The translations under genes and the position numbers were made by a program. A DNA stretch of 64,000 bases, taken from Peribacillus asahii. Its GTDB lineage: Bacteria; Bacillota; Bacilli; Bacillales; DSM-1321. The notes under the pieces were generated by a model. That model was not told the origin of the DNA. It saw only the letters and a list, made by a program, of their open reading frames with translations, and did no database searches. Position 1 is the first letter of the stretch; every line of letters begins with the position of its first letter. The stretch is from contig NZ_QWVS01000015.1 in the NCBI RefSeq assembly GCF_003570725.1, positions 175,843 to 239,842 on the forward strand. Reading direction: 5' to 3'. Positions 1 to 9,526 of this stretch are shown piece by piece.

Positions 1-921
1 TGTTTGACAATACTCCAATAACACCTGTGCACCTTTTAGTTGCTGATGCTTCAAAGGAGCTGACCCTTTACGAATTTTTTCAAACCAATCTGGAAAACTC
101 CGCTTATCAATAATCTCTGTACCATATGGAGCAAGCGGATAGTCAATGTAACCATTCCGTGAGAGAACGACCTTCTTAATCGGTAGTGTCACTTCATATA
201 GCTGAAAAAGCTGTGATACAATGCTCTCCATTCGATTAGCTGAAATCATTGGATTTAGCACTTTTTTATTTGGATACTTATGGTGCCTGCGTAACCAGAA
301 CTTTTCACTAGAGCCAGCAAACGCAGCATCTTCTTCCGCCTCTAAAAACGTAATACACCAAGCATCGGTCGGCGAAATGACAATGATGTCCACCTCGACA
401 GGAGCATTCTTCAATCGAAATACCGGCTTGTACATGACAAGAAATGTATCAGGGAATCTTTGTAAAAAGAAGCGCAGTTTTTCATCTAAAAAGAAGGAAG
501 AATCGACAAATGACTTTTCATGAATCGTTGAGCTGCCCCACTTCATCTGAAAGCGAAGCAATTGATTCAAAAAGGTTTGCTTTAAGTCCGCTAAACTCCC
601 TATATCAGCAGGAATATGTAAGGAGAAAATATTATCTTCTCTTTTTGGAACCTCATTTTCTAGTTTGACTTCTTCCTCCTTATTTCGGCGGAACATTCCT
701 TTTACCTTTTTGAAAATGCCTTTTTTCTCCTCTTCATATGCATTTTCGATCAAGTCCGCTTCATAAGTCGGGCTGAATAATTGCTCTAATTCGCCGTCTT
801 GATACGCGGATTTTAACTTATCCCATTGTTGTTTTTTTAATCTGATAAACTGTGACGGATATCTATAAATATCCTGCTCATAGCGTGATACATAATCTTG
901 CAATTTTATGAGCTGTGCCAT
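1..921 (-). CDS. ytlQ: YtlQ-like NERD-domain protein (partial, C-terminus cut off)
   Basis: The reading frame starts at ATG 921 and stays open for 307 codons to the edge of the window, so the C-terminus is missing. The N-terminus is MAQLIKLQDYVSRYEQDIYR. The middle is Lys/Glu rich (KKGIFKKVKGMFRRNKEEE). The C-terminal half has EVDIIVISPTDAWCI followed by an NP motif, a pattern like nuclease-related (NERD) domains. It lies 17 bp downstream of the ThpR gene in the same direction, as ytlP-ytlQ do in B. subtilis, so an operon is likely. No catalytic function is demonstrated; the NERD assignment is by pattern only. Nothing at the N-terminus looks like a signal peptide. Confidence 0.75.
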   Translation of the reverse strand, partial: MAQLIKLQDYVSRYEQDIYRYPSQFIRLKKQQWDKLKSAYQDGELEQLFSPTYEADLIENAYEEEKKGIFKKVKGMFRRNKEEEVKLENEVPKREDNIFSLHIPADIGSLADLKQTFLNQLLRFQMKWGSSTIHEKSFVDSSFFLDEKLRFFLQRFPDTFLVMYKPVFRLKNAPVEVDIIVISPTDAWCITFLEAEEDAAFAGSSEKFWLRRHHKYPNKKVLNPMISANRMESIVSQLFQLYEVTLPIKKVVLSRNGYIDYPLAPYGTEIIDKRSFPDWFEKIRKGSAPLKHQQLKGAQVLLEYCQT

Positions 922-938
922 CTACATTACCACCAGTC

Positions 939-1496
939 TTATTGTAATTGTACGGAACAAATCGGTTCATACGATGGCGATGCTCCGATATGTGTTTGAT
1001 ACAGTGTAATTGCTGAAGCTAAAAAGCGCTTTGACTCTAATCCTGTTAAAGACGAAGCTTGCTGGAGTGAAAAAGCTTCCTCCCCATTATATTTTCGCGC
1101 CAATGTAATATGCGGCTTAAACGGTTTAGGATCAAGAGAAAAACCCGCTTCTAGACAGGCTTGATACACCTTTTTTTGTACATCAAACAACCTTTGTTCA
1201 AACTCTACGCCTGCCCATAAAATACGCGGATAATCGTTTCTCCCAAACGTTCCTATCTCATCCAGAATTAACGGAAAAGCTGCTTCCTTTTCTAACGTTT
1301 GTTTCACGCGGGCTGCTGCTTCATTTCGCATCGATTCTGAAGCATGTCCCAAAAAAGCCATCGTAATATGATAATCGGCAGGATGGAGCCATTTCTTAAA
1401 TGGAAATGCCGTTTTAAGTTGTTCTATTCGACCATATAGCTCTTTTTTTAGTTCATCCGGCAACGTTAAAGCAAAGAAAAAATGAGTATTCGCCAT
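939..1496 (-). CDS. thpR: RNA 2',3'-cyclic phosphodiesterase (ThpR/LigT family, YtlP)
   Basis: This 185-residue protein has the two HxTx motifs of the 2H phosphoesterase superfamily, HITMAFLG near residue 44 and HITLARKY near residue 129. The family opens 2',3'-cyclic phosphates on RNA ends, and some members ligate tRNA halves in vitro; the cellular role is poorly known. The length is normal for LigT/ThpR. The ATG at 1496 is preceded by a weak AAGGG. It is followed after 17 bp by the ytlQ homologue, and the pairing matches B. subtilis ytlP-ytlQ. Cytoplasmic. Confidence 0.9.
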   Translation of the reverse strand: MANTHFFFALTLPDELKKELYGRIEQLKTAFPFKKWLHPADYHITMAFLGHASESMRNEAAARVKQTLEKEAAFPLILDEIGTFGRNDYPRILWAGVEFEQRLFDVQKKVYQACLEAGFSLDPKPFKPHITLARKYNGEEAFSLQQASSLTGLESKRFLASAITLYQTHIGASPSYEPICSVQLQ

Positions 1497-1695
1497 GCTG
1501 CACGCATCCCTTCTAAAATCTTTTATATTTTAACATACCATCACTAGCTTTTACTTTATCTATCCTATTTATAGGGTTGCTAACTAACTAAAGAAATATT
1601 TATTTAGAAATCGACCATATCGATTTAAAACCCAAAAGGCGATGTTTATCAAACTTTTGTACTGCATATGTGTTTTTCCTTTTATGCCCAGAATA

Positions 1696-1727
1696 AAAAA
1701 CTCCTGCCGTATTTGGACAAGAGTTTC
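1696..1727 (-). terminator. rho-independent terminator of pepV-dat
   Basis: On the minus strand a stem of about 10 bp (AACTCTTGTC / GGCAGGAGTT, with G-U pairs) and a 7-nt loop is followed by a run of T. It lies just downstream of the dat stop codon. Confidence 0.75.
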
Positions 1728-1733
1728 ATTTCA

Positions 1734-2591
1734 TTACGCTTTAAGCCTACCACATTGTCTTTCAATTTCTTCCCGAAAATAGACTTGCAATTGTCTCGTA
1801 ATTGGACCTGTTTGTCCATCATTAATGATCTTCCCGTCAATGCTGACAATGGGAGTCACTTCCACACCCGTACTTGTGTACAGAACTTCATCTGCTGCCA
1901 GCATATCGGCTATAGAAAACGCCTCTTCTACAACTGGGATTCCATTTGCCTGACAAAGCTGCAGCATCACTCGACGAGTAATTCCATTCAAAATCAAATT
2001 GTTCGCTGGATGTGTTTTCAGCGTACCATCAACAATAATAGAAACATTGGATGAACTTCCTTCTGTTACTATTCCATCGCGGTGCAGTACTGCCTCTGCA
2101 CACCCTGCTTCCACAGCTTCTTGCTTAGCCAAAATATTACCGAGTAAATTCAAGCTTTTAATATTGCAGCGTAACCAACGCATGTCATCTGTTAGTAAAG
2201 CTTTCACACCAGGCTTCACTTCTCCAGCGTATGGCATTTCCTTCGTATAAGCAATGAAAACAGGCTCCACCTCTTCAGTTGGAAAGGCATGATTTCGCGA
2301 TGACGCCCCTCTCGTTAATTGCATATACACAATCCCAAATGTCAGACCGTCTTTCACAATCAATGCCTCTAATTTTGCCTTTAACTCCTCTAATGTAAAC
2401 GGCACTTTTATACGAATAAACTTAGCACTCTCAAACAAACGCTTTAAATGCATCTCACTTGCGAATAATTGACCATTATAAATACGAATTACTTCATACA
2501 CGCCATCTCCAAATTGATAACCGCGGTCCTCCACATCAATTTTTACAGCAGAACGAGTTATTAACTCGCCATTAAAAATTAAATTCCCCAT
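1734..2591 (-). CDS. dat: D-amino-acid transaminase
   Basis: This 285-residue protein is a fold-type IV PLP aminotransferase. It starts with the EDRGYQFGDGVYEVI signature (residues 21-35) and has WLRCNIKSLNLLGN, which carries the expected PLP lysine, and HPANNLILNGITRR. D-amino-acid transaminases interconvert D-alanine and D-glutamate with 2-oxo acids and so supply D-amino acids for peptidoglycan. The ATG at 2591 has GGAG 11 nt upstream. It lies 15 bp downstream of pepV, an arrangement common in Bacillus, and is followed by a terminator. Branched-chain aminotransferases share the fold, but the N-terminal signature favours Dat. Confidence 0.93.
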   Translation of the reverse strand: MGNLIFNGELITRSAVKIDVEDRGYQFGDGVYEVIRIYNGQLFASEMHLKRLFESAKFIRIKVPFTLEELKAKLEALIVKDGLTFGIVYMQLTRGASSRNHAFPTEEVEPVFIAYTKEMPYAGEVKPGVKALLTDDMRWLRCNIKSLNLLGNILAKQEAVEAGCAEAVLHRDGIVTEGSSSNVSIIVDGTLKTHPANNLILNGITRRVMLQLCQANGIPVVEEAFSIADMLAADEVLYTSTGVEVTPIVSIDGKIINDGQTGPITRQLQVYFREEIERQCGRLKA

Positions 2592-2606
2592 TTTTGTCTA
2601 TTCTCC

Positions 2607-4016
2607 TTATCTTGCTAATTCATAAATCGCGTGCGCATAGATGGCCGCTGCCTTTAACATATCTTCAATTTCAATATATTCATCTTTTTGATGCGCAATA
2701 TCTTCGCTTCCTGGGAACAACGGCCCAAATGCTACCCCTGCCTTCAGCGAACGAGCATATGTGCCGCCGCCGATGGATAGCAGCTCCGCTTTTTCTCCTG
2801 TCTCTTCTTCATATACTTTTTGTAATGTTTGAACTAAGAAACTATCTTGGTCCACATGATGAGGCATAGAGTTTGAAAAAGATTCAACACGCCATTGAAA
2901 CTTCAACAGTTTTGCTGTTAATGTCTCTTTTCCTTTTTCCCAATCAAATGTAACAGGATAACGCATCGTAAACCCGATGCTGCTATCTTTACCTTTTGAA
3001 TAAATAAATTTACCGGCATTAATCGTTAAATCACCAGTGATTTCATCATGGTATGCTATACCTAGTTTATTGCCTCGCGAATCTTCAAACAAATAGTCGC
3101 GAATGAAGGTAAAATAAGTTTTCGCGTGTTCATCCACTTGTAAATCCGCTAAAAAGGAAGCTAGAAACAGCCCTGCATTCACACCATTTTTGGGCTCCAT
3201 CCCATGAGCAGACACACCTTCAAGTTCAAATGTAATCTTGTTTTGCTTAATCTCACTCTTCCCTGTTAATGAATGCTTATGTAAAAATAATTCGTAATCC
3301 TGTTTCAGTTCGGCCGTTTGCGCCGTCTCAACTGTTGCAATCGCATAATCCGGCACCATATTCATGCGTCTACCTGATGAAAATTCAAGCACGTTGACCG
3401 CTGCTTTTTCTACATGTATCGCTGGAGGCTGTACGATTGCAAAATCCCATATGCCTTTTTCGGCATAGATAATAGGAAAATCCGCATCCGGTGCAAAGCC
3501 CAGTGTCGGCATTTCTTCTACTTCAAAATAACGGTCCACACAGCGCCAATCAGATTCTTCATCCGTTCCAATAATCATCCGAACCCGTTTATTTAATGGT
3601 AAATCCAGCTCTTTAATTACTTTCATTGCATAATAAGCAGCCATCGTCGGTCCCTTATCATCAATGGCACCGCGAGCATATATTTTACCCTCTCTAATTT
3701 CCGCTCCATATGGATCAGAGCTCCAGCCATCTCCCTCCGGTACAACATCAACGTGACATAAAATCCCTAACAATTCTTCACCTTGTCCCATTTCAATATG
3801 ACCAGCAACATGGTCCACTTCTTTCACTGTGAAACCATCTTTTGCTCCTAAATCAAGCATATAATCAAGAGCTGCTTTGACTCCTGTACCCAATGGAGCC
3901 GTTTCAGTTGCAGCACTCTCATCTAATACACTTTTAATTTGTAATAACTGTTGAGTATCTGTTAATAAATCTTGCTTACGTATTTCGATTTCGTTTTGCC
4001 AATTAATCTTATCCAA
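2607..4016 (-). CDS. pepV: dipeptidase PepV (YtjP-like), M20 metallopeptidase
   Basis: This 469-residue protein is an M20-family zinc peptidase that hydrolyses dipeptides with broad specificity. Visible metal-site segments are GILCHVDVVPEGDGW (His and Asp), ARGAIDDKGP (bridging Asp) and GTDEESDW (catalytic Glu pair). The C-terminal part has SIGGGTYARSL, typical of the PepV subgroup. The start is TTG at 4016 with AAGGAG 9 nt upstream. It is co-directional with dat 15 bp downstream, suggesting that peptide turnover and D-amino-acid metabolism are co-transcribed. Length is normal for PepV (about 465-470). Confidence 0.93.
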   Translation of the reverse strand: MDKINWQNEIEIRKQDLLTDTQQLLQIKSVLDESAATETAPLGTGVKAALDYMLDLGAKDGFTVKEVDHVAGHIEMGQGEELLGILCHVDVVPEGDGWSSDPYGAEIREGKIYARGAIDDKGPTMAAYYAMKVIKELDLPLNKRVRMIIGTDEESDWRCVDRYFEVEEMPTLGFAPDADFPIIYAEKGIWDFAIVQPPAIHVEKAAVNVLEFSSGRRMNMVPDYAIATVETAQTAELKQDYELFLHKHSLTGKSEIKQNKITFELEGVSAHGMEPKNGVNAGLFLASFLADLQVDEHAKTYFTFIRDYLFEDSRGNKLGIAYHDEITGDLTINAGKFIYSKGKDSSIGFTMRYPVTFDWEKGKETLTAKLLKFQWRVESFSNSMPHHVDQDSFLVQTLQKVYEEETGEKAELLSIGGGTYARSLKAGVAFGPLFPGSEDIAHQKDEYIEIEDMLKAAAIYAHAIYELAR

Positions 4017-4104
4017 AAGTCGACACTCCTTACTTCGATTTCGCTTTTATTTTAGCATAACGCTTCTGTCTCGACTCACTATTCCCTTTTTAAAGAATTA
4101 TTAA

Positions 4105-4148
4105 AACAAAAACAATACCGCTCTCTTTTAAACAAGAACAGTATTGTT
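4105..4148 (-). terminator. terminator overlapping the DedA stop
   Basis: The inverted repeat AACAATAC (4111-4118) / GTATTGTT (4141-4148) is followed on the minus strand by T-rich sequence. The stem includes the stop codon of the DedA gene. Confidence 0.65.
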
Positions 4149-4632
4149 AAGCTAACACACCTATAAAATAACCAAAACCTATAAAGAAAGAACACCAACT
4201 AAACGCACCAACACAAGCAAAAAGGAGGTATTTACGTTGATTCATGCCACTCATCCCAGAACAATAGCTTGCAAGATGGCGTATCCCTGGAATAAAATAA
4301 GCAATCAATAATGTCCACGGACCATAACGAAGAAACCAACGTTCCGTCCGCTTTAATCGTGCCGGCGTTAATCGAAGCCATTTTCCATACTTATCTAAAA
4401 ACGGCCTCCCAATTTTCCTTCCAATACAATAGCTAACGAGCATCCCTGTCATAGAGCCAAGAAAACTAACAAGAAGTGCTCCTTGGAAATTCAATACTGA
4501 AATAGAGGATAAGTAACCGACAAATGTCATCATTACTTCATCCGGTATCGGTAGTCCAATAATACCAATTGCCAGTAATCCATAAATTGCAAAATACCCA
4601 TGTTGAGAGATTAATTGCTGTACTACATCCAT
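4147..4632 (-). CDS. DedA family membrane protein
   Basis: This 161-residue hydrophobic protein has the DedA/SNARE-associated signature: GLPIPDEVMM near residue 25, GSMTGMLVSYCIGRKIGRPFL near residue 60, and FIPGIRHLASYCSGMSGM near residue 112. DedA proteins are polytopic and several act as undecaprenyl-phosphate or phospholipid translocases; the substrate here cannot be read from sequence. It is short for the family (usually about 200), and the N-terminus is at the ATG at 4632 with GAGGG upstream. It is a single gene between terminators. Confidence 0.85.
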   Translation of the reverse strand: MDVVQQLISQHGYFAIYGLLAIGIIGLPIPDEVMMTFVGYLSSISVLNFQGALLVSFLGSMTGMLVSYCIGRKIGRPFLDKYGKWLRLTPARLKRTERWFLRYGPWTLLIAYFIPGIRHLASYCSGMSGMNQRKYLLFACVGAFSWCSFFIGFGYFIGVLA

Positions 4633-4775
4633 TATTTGCCCTCATTCCGTTACAAGACGTGCTTCCATACCATTCTACCTTAAAACCCATTATGAAAAAT
4701 AGGTAATAATTAGATTTTATATGCAGCAGGACAAAAGAAATATATTTAAAAGGCTCCATGGTACTCAATTTAAAC

Positions 4776-4807
4776 TAAAAAAGACACCTCAATCAAATGA
4801 AGTGTCT
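4776..4807 (-). terminator. terminator of signal peptidase gene
   Basis: Stem GACACCTCA (4783-4791) / TGAAGTGTC (4798-4806), with a T run on the minus strand. Confidence 0.75.
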
Positions 4808-4813
4808 CTAACA

Positions 4814-5362
4814 TTATTTCACAAATTTAATTTCATCCACGGGCCAGTACACAAAATTTGCTTTACCAACAATTTCGTCAACTGAGACTGTACCAATTTC
4901 ACGGCTATCTAAGCTATTACGGCGATTGTCCCCCATTAAAAATAGTTTACCTTCAGGTACCGTTGTGCCACCAGTAATCTCTTCAAGAGTAAAATTTTCT
5001 GTTAATAGCTCGCCGCCTAATTCCGCCTTATATTCGTCTAAATATGGTTCCTCATAAGCTTTACCGTTAATATACAATGTATCGTCTTTATATTCGATGT
5101 GATCTCCTGGTAAACCGATTACACGTTTAATATAATCACGTTCTTCCGTTGCATGGAACACGACGACATCGAACCGATCGATACTTTCAATATCGGTACC
5201 AAACTTATTCAAAATAATTCGTTCACGATCTAATAAAGTTGGCATCATCGATTCACCGTCTACAACAATTGGCGCAAAAATATATGTACGGATAACAAAA
5301 GCCAAAATAATAGCAATGGCAATTGCTTTAACCCACGAAAATAATTCTTTAGCTTTTCCCAA
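4814..5362 (-). CDS. sipT: type I signal peptidase
   Basis: This 182-residue protein matches the Bacillus SipS/SipT type. One N-terminal membrane anchor lies at about residues 10-27, then GESMMPTL carries the catalytic Ser38, RDYIKRVIGLPGD the general-base Lys79, and GDNRRNSLDSREIG the box E near residue 145. It cleaves signal peptides from secreted pre-proteins on the outer face of the membrane. The start is TTG at 5362 after GAGGG. It is monocistronic with its own terminator. Which of the several Bacillus sip paralogues it corresponds to cannot be settled, so the symbol is tentative. Confidence 0.92.
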   Translation of the reverse strand: MGKAKELFSWVKAIAIAIILAFVIRTYIFAPIVVDGESMMPTLLDRERIILNKFGTDIESIDRFDVVVFHATEERDYIKRVIGLPGDHIEYKDDTLYINGKAYEEPYLDEYKAELGGELLTENFTLEEITGGTTVPEGKLFLMGDNRRNSLDSREIGTVSVDEIVGKANFVYWPVDEIKFVK

Positions 5363-5459
5363 TCTATGTCCCTCTTTCTTCTAAAAAATTCTTTTAGTCA
5401 TTATACCATACTCTAATATATTTCATGCCACTATGAATACTCCCAAAAATTCCTTTTAT

Positions 5460-5503
5460 TAAAAGAAAATAGTCGTAAGCACTCTCTCTATTTACTTACG
5501 ACC
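5460..5503 (-). terminator. terminator of the small membrane protein gene
   Basis: Stem GTCGTAAG (5472-5479) / CTTACGAC (5495-5502), followed on the minus strand by ATTTTCTTTT. Confidence 0.65.
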
Positions 5504-5518
5504 ATTTCAATTGAGTAA

Positions 5519-5827
5519 TCAATACGATGATATATGATCCGTTGCAATTAACAGAAGAATAAGTAAAACATGTAAAAAAGCTACAAACCCATATACAGAG
5601 GCTTTAAATTCAGGTATATAAAGCGCTAACGGAAGTAAAATCCACGTTTCTACTCCAAGTGCCATAACTACTGTTCCAATTCTCTTCGCTAATAACTGTT
5701 CATTTCGAGGATGATAAAACTCGCCATATCCTGCAATAAACGAGACTTGTTGCTTTTTCCACACATACGTCCCTGTTCCGAATAAAAATAGGCCAACTAT
5801 GAAGATAAATAATAACTTAAGAGCCAT
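5519..5827 (-). CDS. small membrane protein, DUF3784-like
   Basis: A protein of about 102 residues with three predicted hydrophobic segments: one at the N-terminus, one near GTVVMALGVETWILLPLAL and one at the C-terminus. A short polar stretch containing IAGYGEF resembles DUF3784 proteins. The ATG at 5827 is chosen because AAGGA lies 10 nt upstream; an in-frame GTG at 5836 would add three residues but sits too close to the Shine-Dalgarno. Function unknown. It stands alone between two terminators. Confidence 0.6.
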   Translation of the reverse strand: MALKLLFIFIVGLFLFGTGTYVWKKQQVSFIAGYGEFYHPRNEQLLAKRIGTVVMALGVETWILLPLALYIPEFKASVYGFVAFLHVLLILLLIATDHISSY

Positions 5828-5869
5828 TACCTTCACATCCTTTTTCTTCCATTATAACTAATAGACGAA

Positions 5870-5905
5870 AAAAAACGAATTTCCACTAGAGGAATTCGTT
5901 TTTTC
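5870..5905 (-). terminator. terminator of DsbA-like gene
   Basis: Stem AACGAATTCC / GGAAATTCGTT on the minus strand followed by eight T. It lies directly downstream of the FrnE-like gene. Confidence 0.75.
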
Positions 5906-5911
5906 GTGATG

Positions 5912-6616
5912 CTATTCAATATTACATGAACCATCCGAGCAAGCATTTGCATCAGTCGATTCGTTCACCATTTGAAGCGGATATTCCTCGGTCCATACCT
6001 TTTGCAATGTATCCAAAAATACCTCTGTTGGCTGTGCTCCAGAAATACCATATTTCCGATTAATCACAAAGAATGGTACACCTCGCACCCCTAATAAACT
6101 TCCTTCTTGCTCATCCGTTCTCACTTCAGCTGTAAATTGATTGCCGGCTAACATCTCTGCTACTTCCGCTTGATCTAACCCAACTTCCGCCGCAAGTGCT
6201 GCCAATGTTTGATGATCACCTATATGCTTGCCTTCTGTAAAATAAGCTAAGAACAAACGCTCATTCACTTCTTTTTCCTTACCTTTTGTCGCAGCAAAAT
6301 GCATGAAACGATGTGCATCAAACGTGTTCGTCAAAATCGTTCTCTCTAAATGATAGTCTAATCCTTCTGCTTTCGCTTGTGCGGTTAAATTGTCATTAGA
6401 GTCCTTTACTTGCTGAGCAGTCATATTATATTTTTTCATTAACATCTCATCTTGACTCATTTTCACGTCACGCTCAGCTTGTGGATCTAATTCGAAGCTT
6501 TTGAAAACAACTTCTACTTGATCTCGATGAGGAAACTGCGTTAACGCCTTTTCAAATCGACGTTTTCCAATATAACAAAATGGACATTGATAATCCGACC
6601 ATACTTCTACTTTCAT
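5912..6616 (-). CDS. DsbA/FrnE-like thiol oxidoreductase (YwbO-like)
   Basis: This 234-residue thioredoxin-fold protein of the FrnE subgroup has the redox motif CPFC at residues 11-14 (SDYQCPFCYIGKRRFE) and the cis-Pro loop GVRGVPFFV near residue 178. It has no signal peptide, so it should be cytoplasmic. FrnE-like proteins act as disulfide isomerase or oxidoreductase in stress responses. The C-terminus carries an extra pair, CSDGSC, that could interact with the active site. An Rrf2 regulator gene lies upstream in the same direction, separated by 135 bp containing inverted repeats, which suggests redox-responsive control. Confidence 0.85.
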   Translation of the reverse strand: MKVEVWSDYQCPFCYIGKRRFEKALTQFPHRDQVEVVFKSFELDPQAERDVKMSQDEMLMKKYNMTAQQVKDSNDNLTAQAKAEGLDYHLERTILTNTFDAHRFMHFAATKGKEKEVNERLFLAYFTEGKHIGDHQTLAALAAEVGLDQAEVAEMLAGNQFTAEVRTDEQEGSLLGVRGVPFFVINRKYGISGAQPTEVFLDTLQKVWTEEYPLQMVNESTDANACSDGSCNIE

Positions 6617-6656
6617 GAGGAGCCCCCTTCATTTAATCTGATACTTTTAAAAGCAC

Positions 6657-6698
6657 ATTTTATTCAAAATAAAATGCAATTAGCTTACACTAACTGCA
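6657..6698. promoter_or_regulatory. inverted repeats upstream of dsbA-like gene, candidate operator
   Basis: Two adjacent inverted repeats lie in the 135-bp gap: ATTTTATT-CAA-AATAAAAT (6657-6675) and TGCAATTAG-N6-CTAACTGCA (6675-6698, one mismatch). An operator for the neighbouring Rrf2 regulator is an inference from position only. Confidence 0.35.
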
Positions 6699-6751
6699 AT
6701 CATTATAAGCGCATTATATCGATTCCAATCTTGGAAAGCAATTGATTGGCT

Positions 6752-7204
6752 TTAATTAAAACATTCGTGCTCACTATGACTAAAATCAATATTTTTCATA
6801 AACTGCTCTAATGTATATTTCTTTAATTTATTAATCATTTCGAATTCCGCTTCATTTAATAATTCTTCTAAAGCATGATCGAGCTGCTTGCCAATTTCTC
6901 CACATTCAGATGTATCAGAACAAATCAAGCATTCCGGTCTAACGGCCTCATATACATCTCCCAACGTCAATTCATCGGCTGGAACCTTCAAACTATAACC
7001 GCCATCTCTTCCTTCCTTCGTATCAACGATTCCGGCAGCAGCTAGCTGAGCCAGCACCCGGCGCAAAAACGTAGCATGTGAATTCACTTGTGAAGCAATC
7101 TTGGCACTCGTCAATATCCTCCCGCTTTGTGCAAGCCAAACAAGTGAATGAATAGCAATCGCAAAACGAGGCGGTCCAATTTGCTGATTTCGATTTCCAG
7201 ACAT
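6752..7204 (-). CDS. Rrf2 family transcriptional regulator with Cys triad
   Basis: This 150-residue Rrf2-type regulator has an N-terminal winged helix-turn-helix (residues about 10-75, with LTSAKIASQV and GRDGGYSL). A cysteine cluster C92-x2-C95-x5-C101 follows, plus a penultimate-region Cys near the C-terminus. Rrf2 proteins such as NsrR, IscR and CymR bind DNA as dimers, and many sense through Fe-S clusters or thiols. The Cys spacing differs from the IscR C-x5-C-x5-C pattern, so ligand type is uncertain. The ATG at 7204 follows GGGGGAG. Its likely target is the downstream DsbA/FrnE gene. Confidence 0.88.
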   Translation of the reverse strand: MSGNRNQQIGPPRFAIAIHSLVWLAQSGRILTSAKIASQVNSHATFLRRVLAQLAAAGIVDTKEGRDGGYSLKVPADELTLGDVYEAVRPECLICSDTSECGEIGKQLDHALEELLNEAEFEMINKLKKYTLEQFMKNIDFSHSEHECFN

Positions 7205-7290
7205 CCGAGCTCCCCCTTATTTCTCAGCCTTCTCTTCCTACCATTATACTGTTTTCATTTTTTCTGAACAAACGCCTCAGCCGTTACACT

Positions 7291-7332
7291 AAAAAAGACC
7301 TTCTCCTTTTTATTTAGAGGGAAGGTCTTTTT
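7291..7332 (-). terminator. terminator downstream of chemoreceptor
   Basis: AAAAAAGACCTTC (from 7291) / GAAGGTCTTTTT (to 7332) forms a symmetric, potentially bidirectional hairpin between the chemoreceptor and the Rrf2 gene. Confidence 0.7.
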
Positions 7333-7467
7333 CATACATATTTAGCTTCTCTTTCACTGTTGTTTTCAACAGTTCATTCCACAATCTATAAGTACTTTTT
7401 CAATCTCACTTTTAAAATAAAAGCATCATTTTTCATTACAAAAAGGCAATCTTACTTAATAGTTCCT

Positions 7468-9495
7468 CTAGATTCGAAAAGCGCGTGCTGATTTCTGTAA
7501 ATCTTCAGCCATTGTAGAAAGTGTATTTGTCGCAGACTCGATTTCAACCATTGAAGCAGTTTGTTGTTCAGATGCAGCGGCTACTTCTTGTGTATTACTA
7601 GACGCTCCCTCAGAAATCTGTCTAATCGTTTTGATGGAAGCAACCATATTTTCAGAACCATCCTTTATTTGTGTAACGGCCGTAGAAACACTCTGCATTT
7701 GCTCCGATACTCTTCTAATAGAATCGGAAATCGTGTTAAACGCATTACCGGCCTGTTGAACCGACACTATTCCATCATTCACGGCCATTTTCCCTTTATC
7801 GATTGCTAATATAGAAGCATCAATTTCCGATTGAATATCTCCGATAAGGTTGCTAATTTCTGCTGACGCTTGTCCCGATTGTTTCGCAAGTTTTTTTACT
7901 TCATCAGCTACAACAGCAAAACCTTTTCCATGTTCACCGGCCCTCGCTGCTTCAATAGCGGCATTAAGCGCTAATAAATTAGTTTGTTCAGCAATGGCTG
8001 TGATGACTGATACAATTGTCTCAATTTCCGTTGACTTATCTCCTAAGTGATTAATTATTCGTGAAGCGGCCTCCGTTGTTTCATCAATTGTTTTCATCTG
8101 ATTGATAAAACCTTTAATGACTTCATTCCCATTCATAGCATCTCTAACCGTTTGCTCTGTCGTATCGTTCGTTATTTGAATAGTAGATGAAATGTTAGTA
8201 ATGCCGTTAGAAATATCCGTTACTGTTTGTTCCACATTTTCTATACTTGTTACTTGTAATTCAGTTCCTGATGCAATCGATTGAATAGAAGCGGAGATTT
8301 GTTCTGTTGCACGTGTTGTTTCTTTTGCACTTACCGTTAGTTCTTCTGAGGAAGCATTAACTCGGTCAGCAGTCGTAGTAACTGTTTTAATTAATTGCTT
8401 CATATTATAGATCATTTCGTTAAAGCTATTACTTAAATCACCAATTTCATCCTTTGATTTAACTGAAACTTGGTCGGCAGTTAAATCACCACTTGCCACG
8501 ACTTTCATTCCATTAGATACAGATAGAATTGGTTTCGTTATTCTATTTGTAATAAAAAAGGCTAAAATAATAATAAGTATGGAAGTTAAAGTAATGATTA
8601 GAATAAACGTCTTCTCAATAGATTGTGAATCAACCAAAACTAATTCCTCAGGTACACTAAAGCTTAGCCCAAACCCTATAGACTCTATCGGTGCGTACGC
8701 CACTAAATAAGGTTCATCCAACTGATTGAATGATGCTATTCCAGTTTCATGCAAACTCTTCTTTAACACCGAACTCCATGTACTATCGAAATCTGTCTCA
8801 TCTATAGCAACACCGATTGCCTCTCCCTTAGGTGACATTTGAATACGCTCCTCGGCATCGACTAAAGTTGTATGCGTAGATAACTCCATACTAGTCGCTA
8901 TATTGTTCACAGAATCCTTGTCATTAAGAAAGGTATCCAGCAATACTTCAAAATTTGCTGACCCTGCTAATACCCCAATGACCGTTCCCTTATTATCCTT
9001 TACTGGTACTGCGACAACGACAATACGATTTCCTGTTGCTTTTGAAATCAACACTTCAGAAAATACAGATTCACCTTTTAAAGCAGCCTGTATATATTCA
9101 CGATCACTATAATCAGATCCGATACTTTCAGATGTTGTATGAGAAATAACGTCCCCTGCAGTGTCTGTCATAAATACCGTTTCCAATACCTCAGATCTTT
9201 CATTTACAAGCGAAATGAACGGATACATACGTTTGTTATCCAAAGATTTTATCATATCTGTTTCAGCGGCCAATTCAAGCTCTGACCTTTGAGTATTAAA
9301 CCACTCATTCATTGCCTGTGCTTTACTTAAGACAAGGCTATGCATCGCACTTTTTTCTTTTTCTATTAATATGTCACTGCCTATCCTATCCACTATTATT
9401 GTGACAATAATTAAAGGAATAAGAGCAATAAGCAAAAACCAGCTAATAAACTTAGTGCGCATACTATTTAACCGTAACCCTTTCTTTTTTCTCAT
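7468..9495 (-). CDS. methyl-accepting chemotaxis protein
   Basis: The start is taken at ATG 9495 because GAGGAGG lies 9 nt upstream, giving 675 residues. The frame runs open a further 46 codons to 9633, but that part crosses a perfect hairpin and has no ribosome site. Layout: TM1 ([17 protein letters not shown]), an extracellular Cache-type sensor of about 250 residues, TM2 ([18 protein letters not shown]) near residue 300, HAMP, and a signalling domain with the conserved hairpin tip [19 protein letters not shown]. It transmits ligand occupancy to CheA. The ligand is unknown, though Cache receptors of this type often bind amino acids or organic acids. No SigD-like promoter was obvious. Confidence 0.93.
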   Translation of the reverse strand: MRKKKGLRLNSMRTKFISWFLLIALIPLIIVTIIVDRIGSDILIEKEKSAMHSLVLSKAQAMNEWFNTQRSELELAAETDMIKSLDNKRMYPFISLVNERSEVLETVFMTDTAGDVISHTTSESIGSDYSDREYIQAALKGESVFSEVLISKATGNRIVVVAVPVKDNKGTVIGVLAGSANFEVLLDTFLNDKDSVNNIATSMELSTHTTLVDAEERIQMSPKGEAIGVAIDETDFDSTWSSVLKKSLHETGIASFNQLDEPYLVAYAPIESIGFGLSFSVPEELVLVDSQSIEKTFILIITLTSILIIILAFFITNRITKPILSVSNGMKVVASGDLTADQVSVKSKDEIGDLSNSFNEMIYNMKQLIKTVTTTADRVNASSEELTVSAKETTRATEQISASIQSIASGTELQVTSIENVEQTVTDISNGITNISSTIQITNDTTEQTVRDAMNGNEVIKGFINQMKTIDETTEAASRIINHLGDKSTEIETIVSVITAIAEQTNLLALNAAIEAARAGEHGKGFAVVADEVKKLAKQSGQASAEISNLIGDIQSEIDASILAIDKGKMAVNDGIVSVQQAGNAFNTISDSIRRVSEQMQSVSTAVTQIKDGSENMVASIKTIRQISEGASSNTQEVAAASEQQTASMVEIESATNTLSTMAEDLQKSARAFRI

Positions 9496-9526
9496 CACAT
9501 AATTCCTCCTCAACACAAAAAAAGAA

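Noticed and set aside
4538..4768. 76-codon minus-strand frame overlapping the DedA start
   Set aside because: It overlaps the DedA gene in another frame and reads as an artefact of a shifted frame (repeats DedA codons out of phase).
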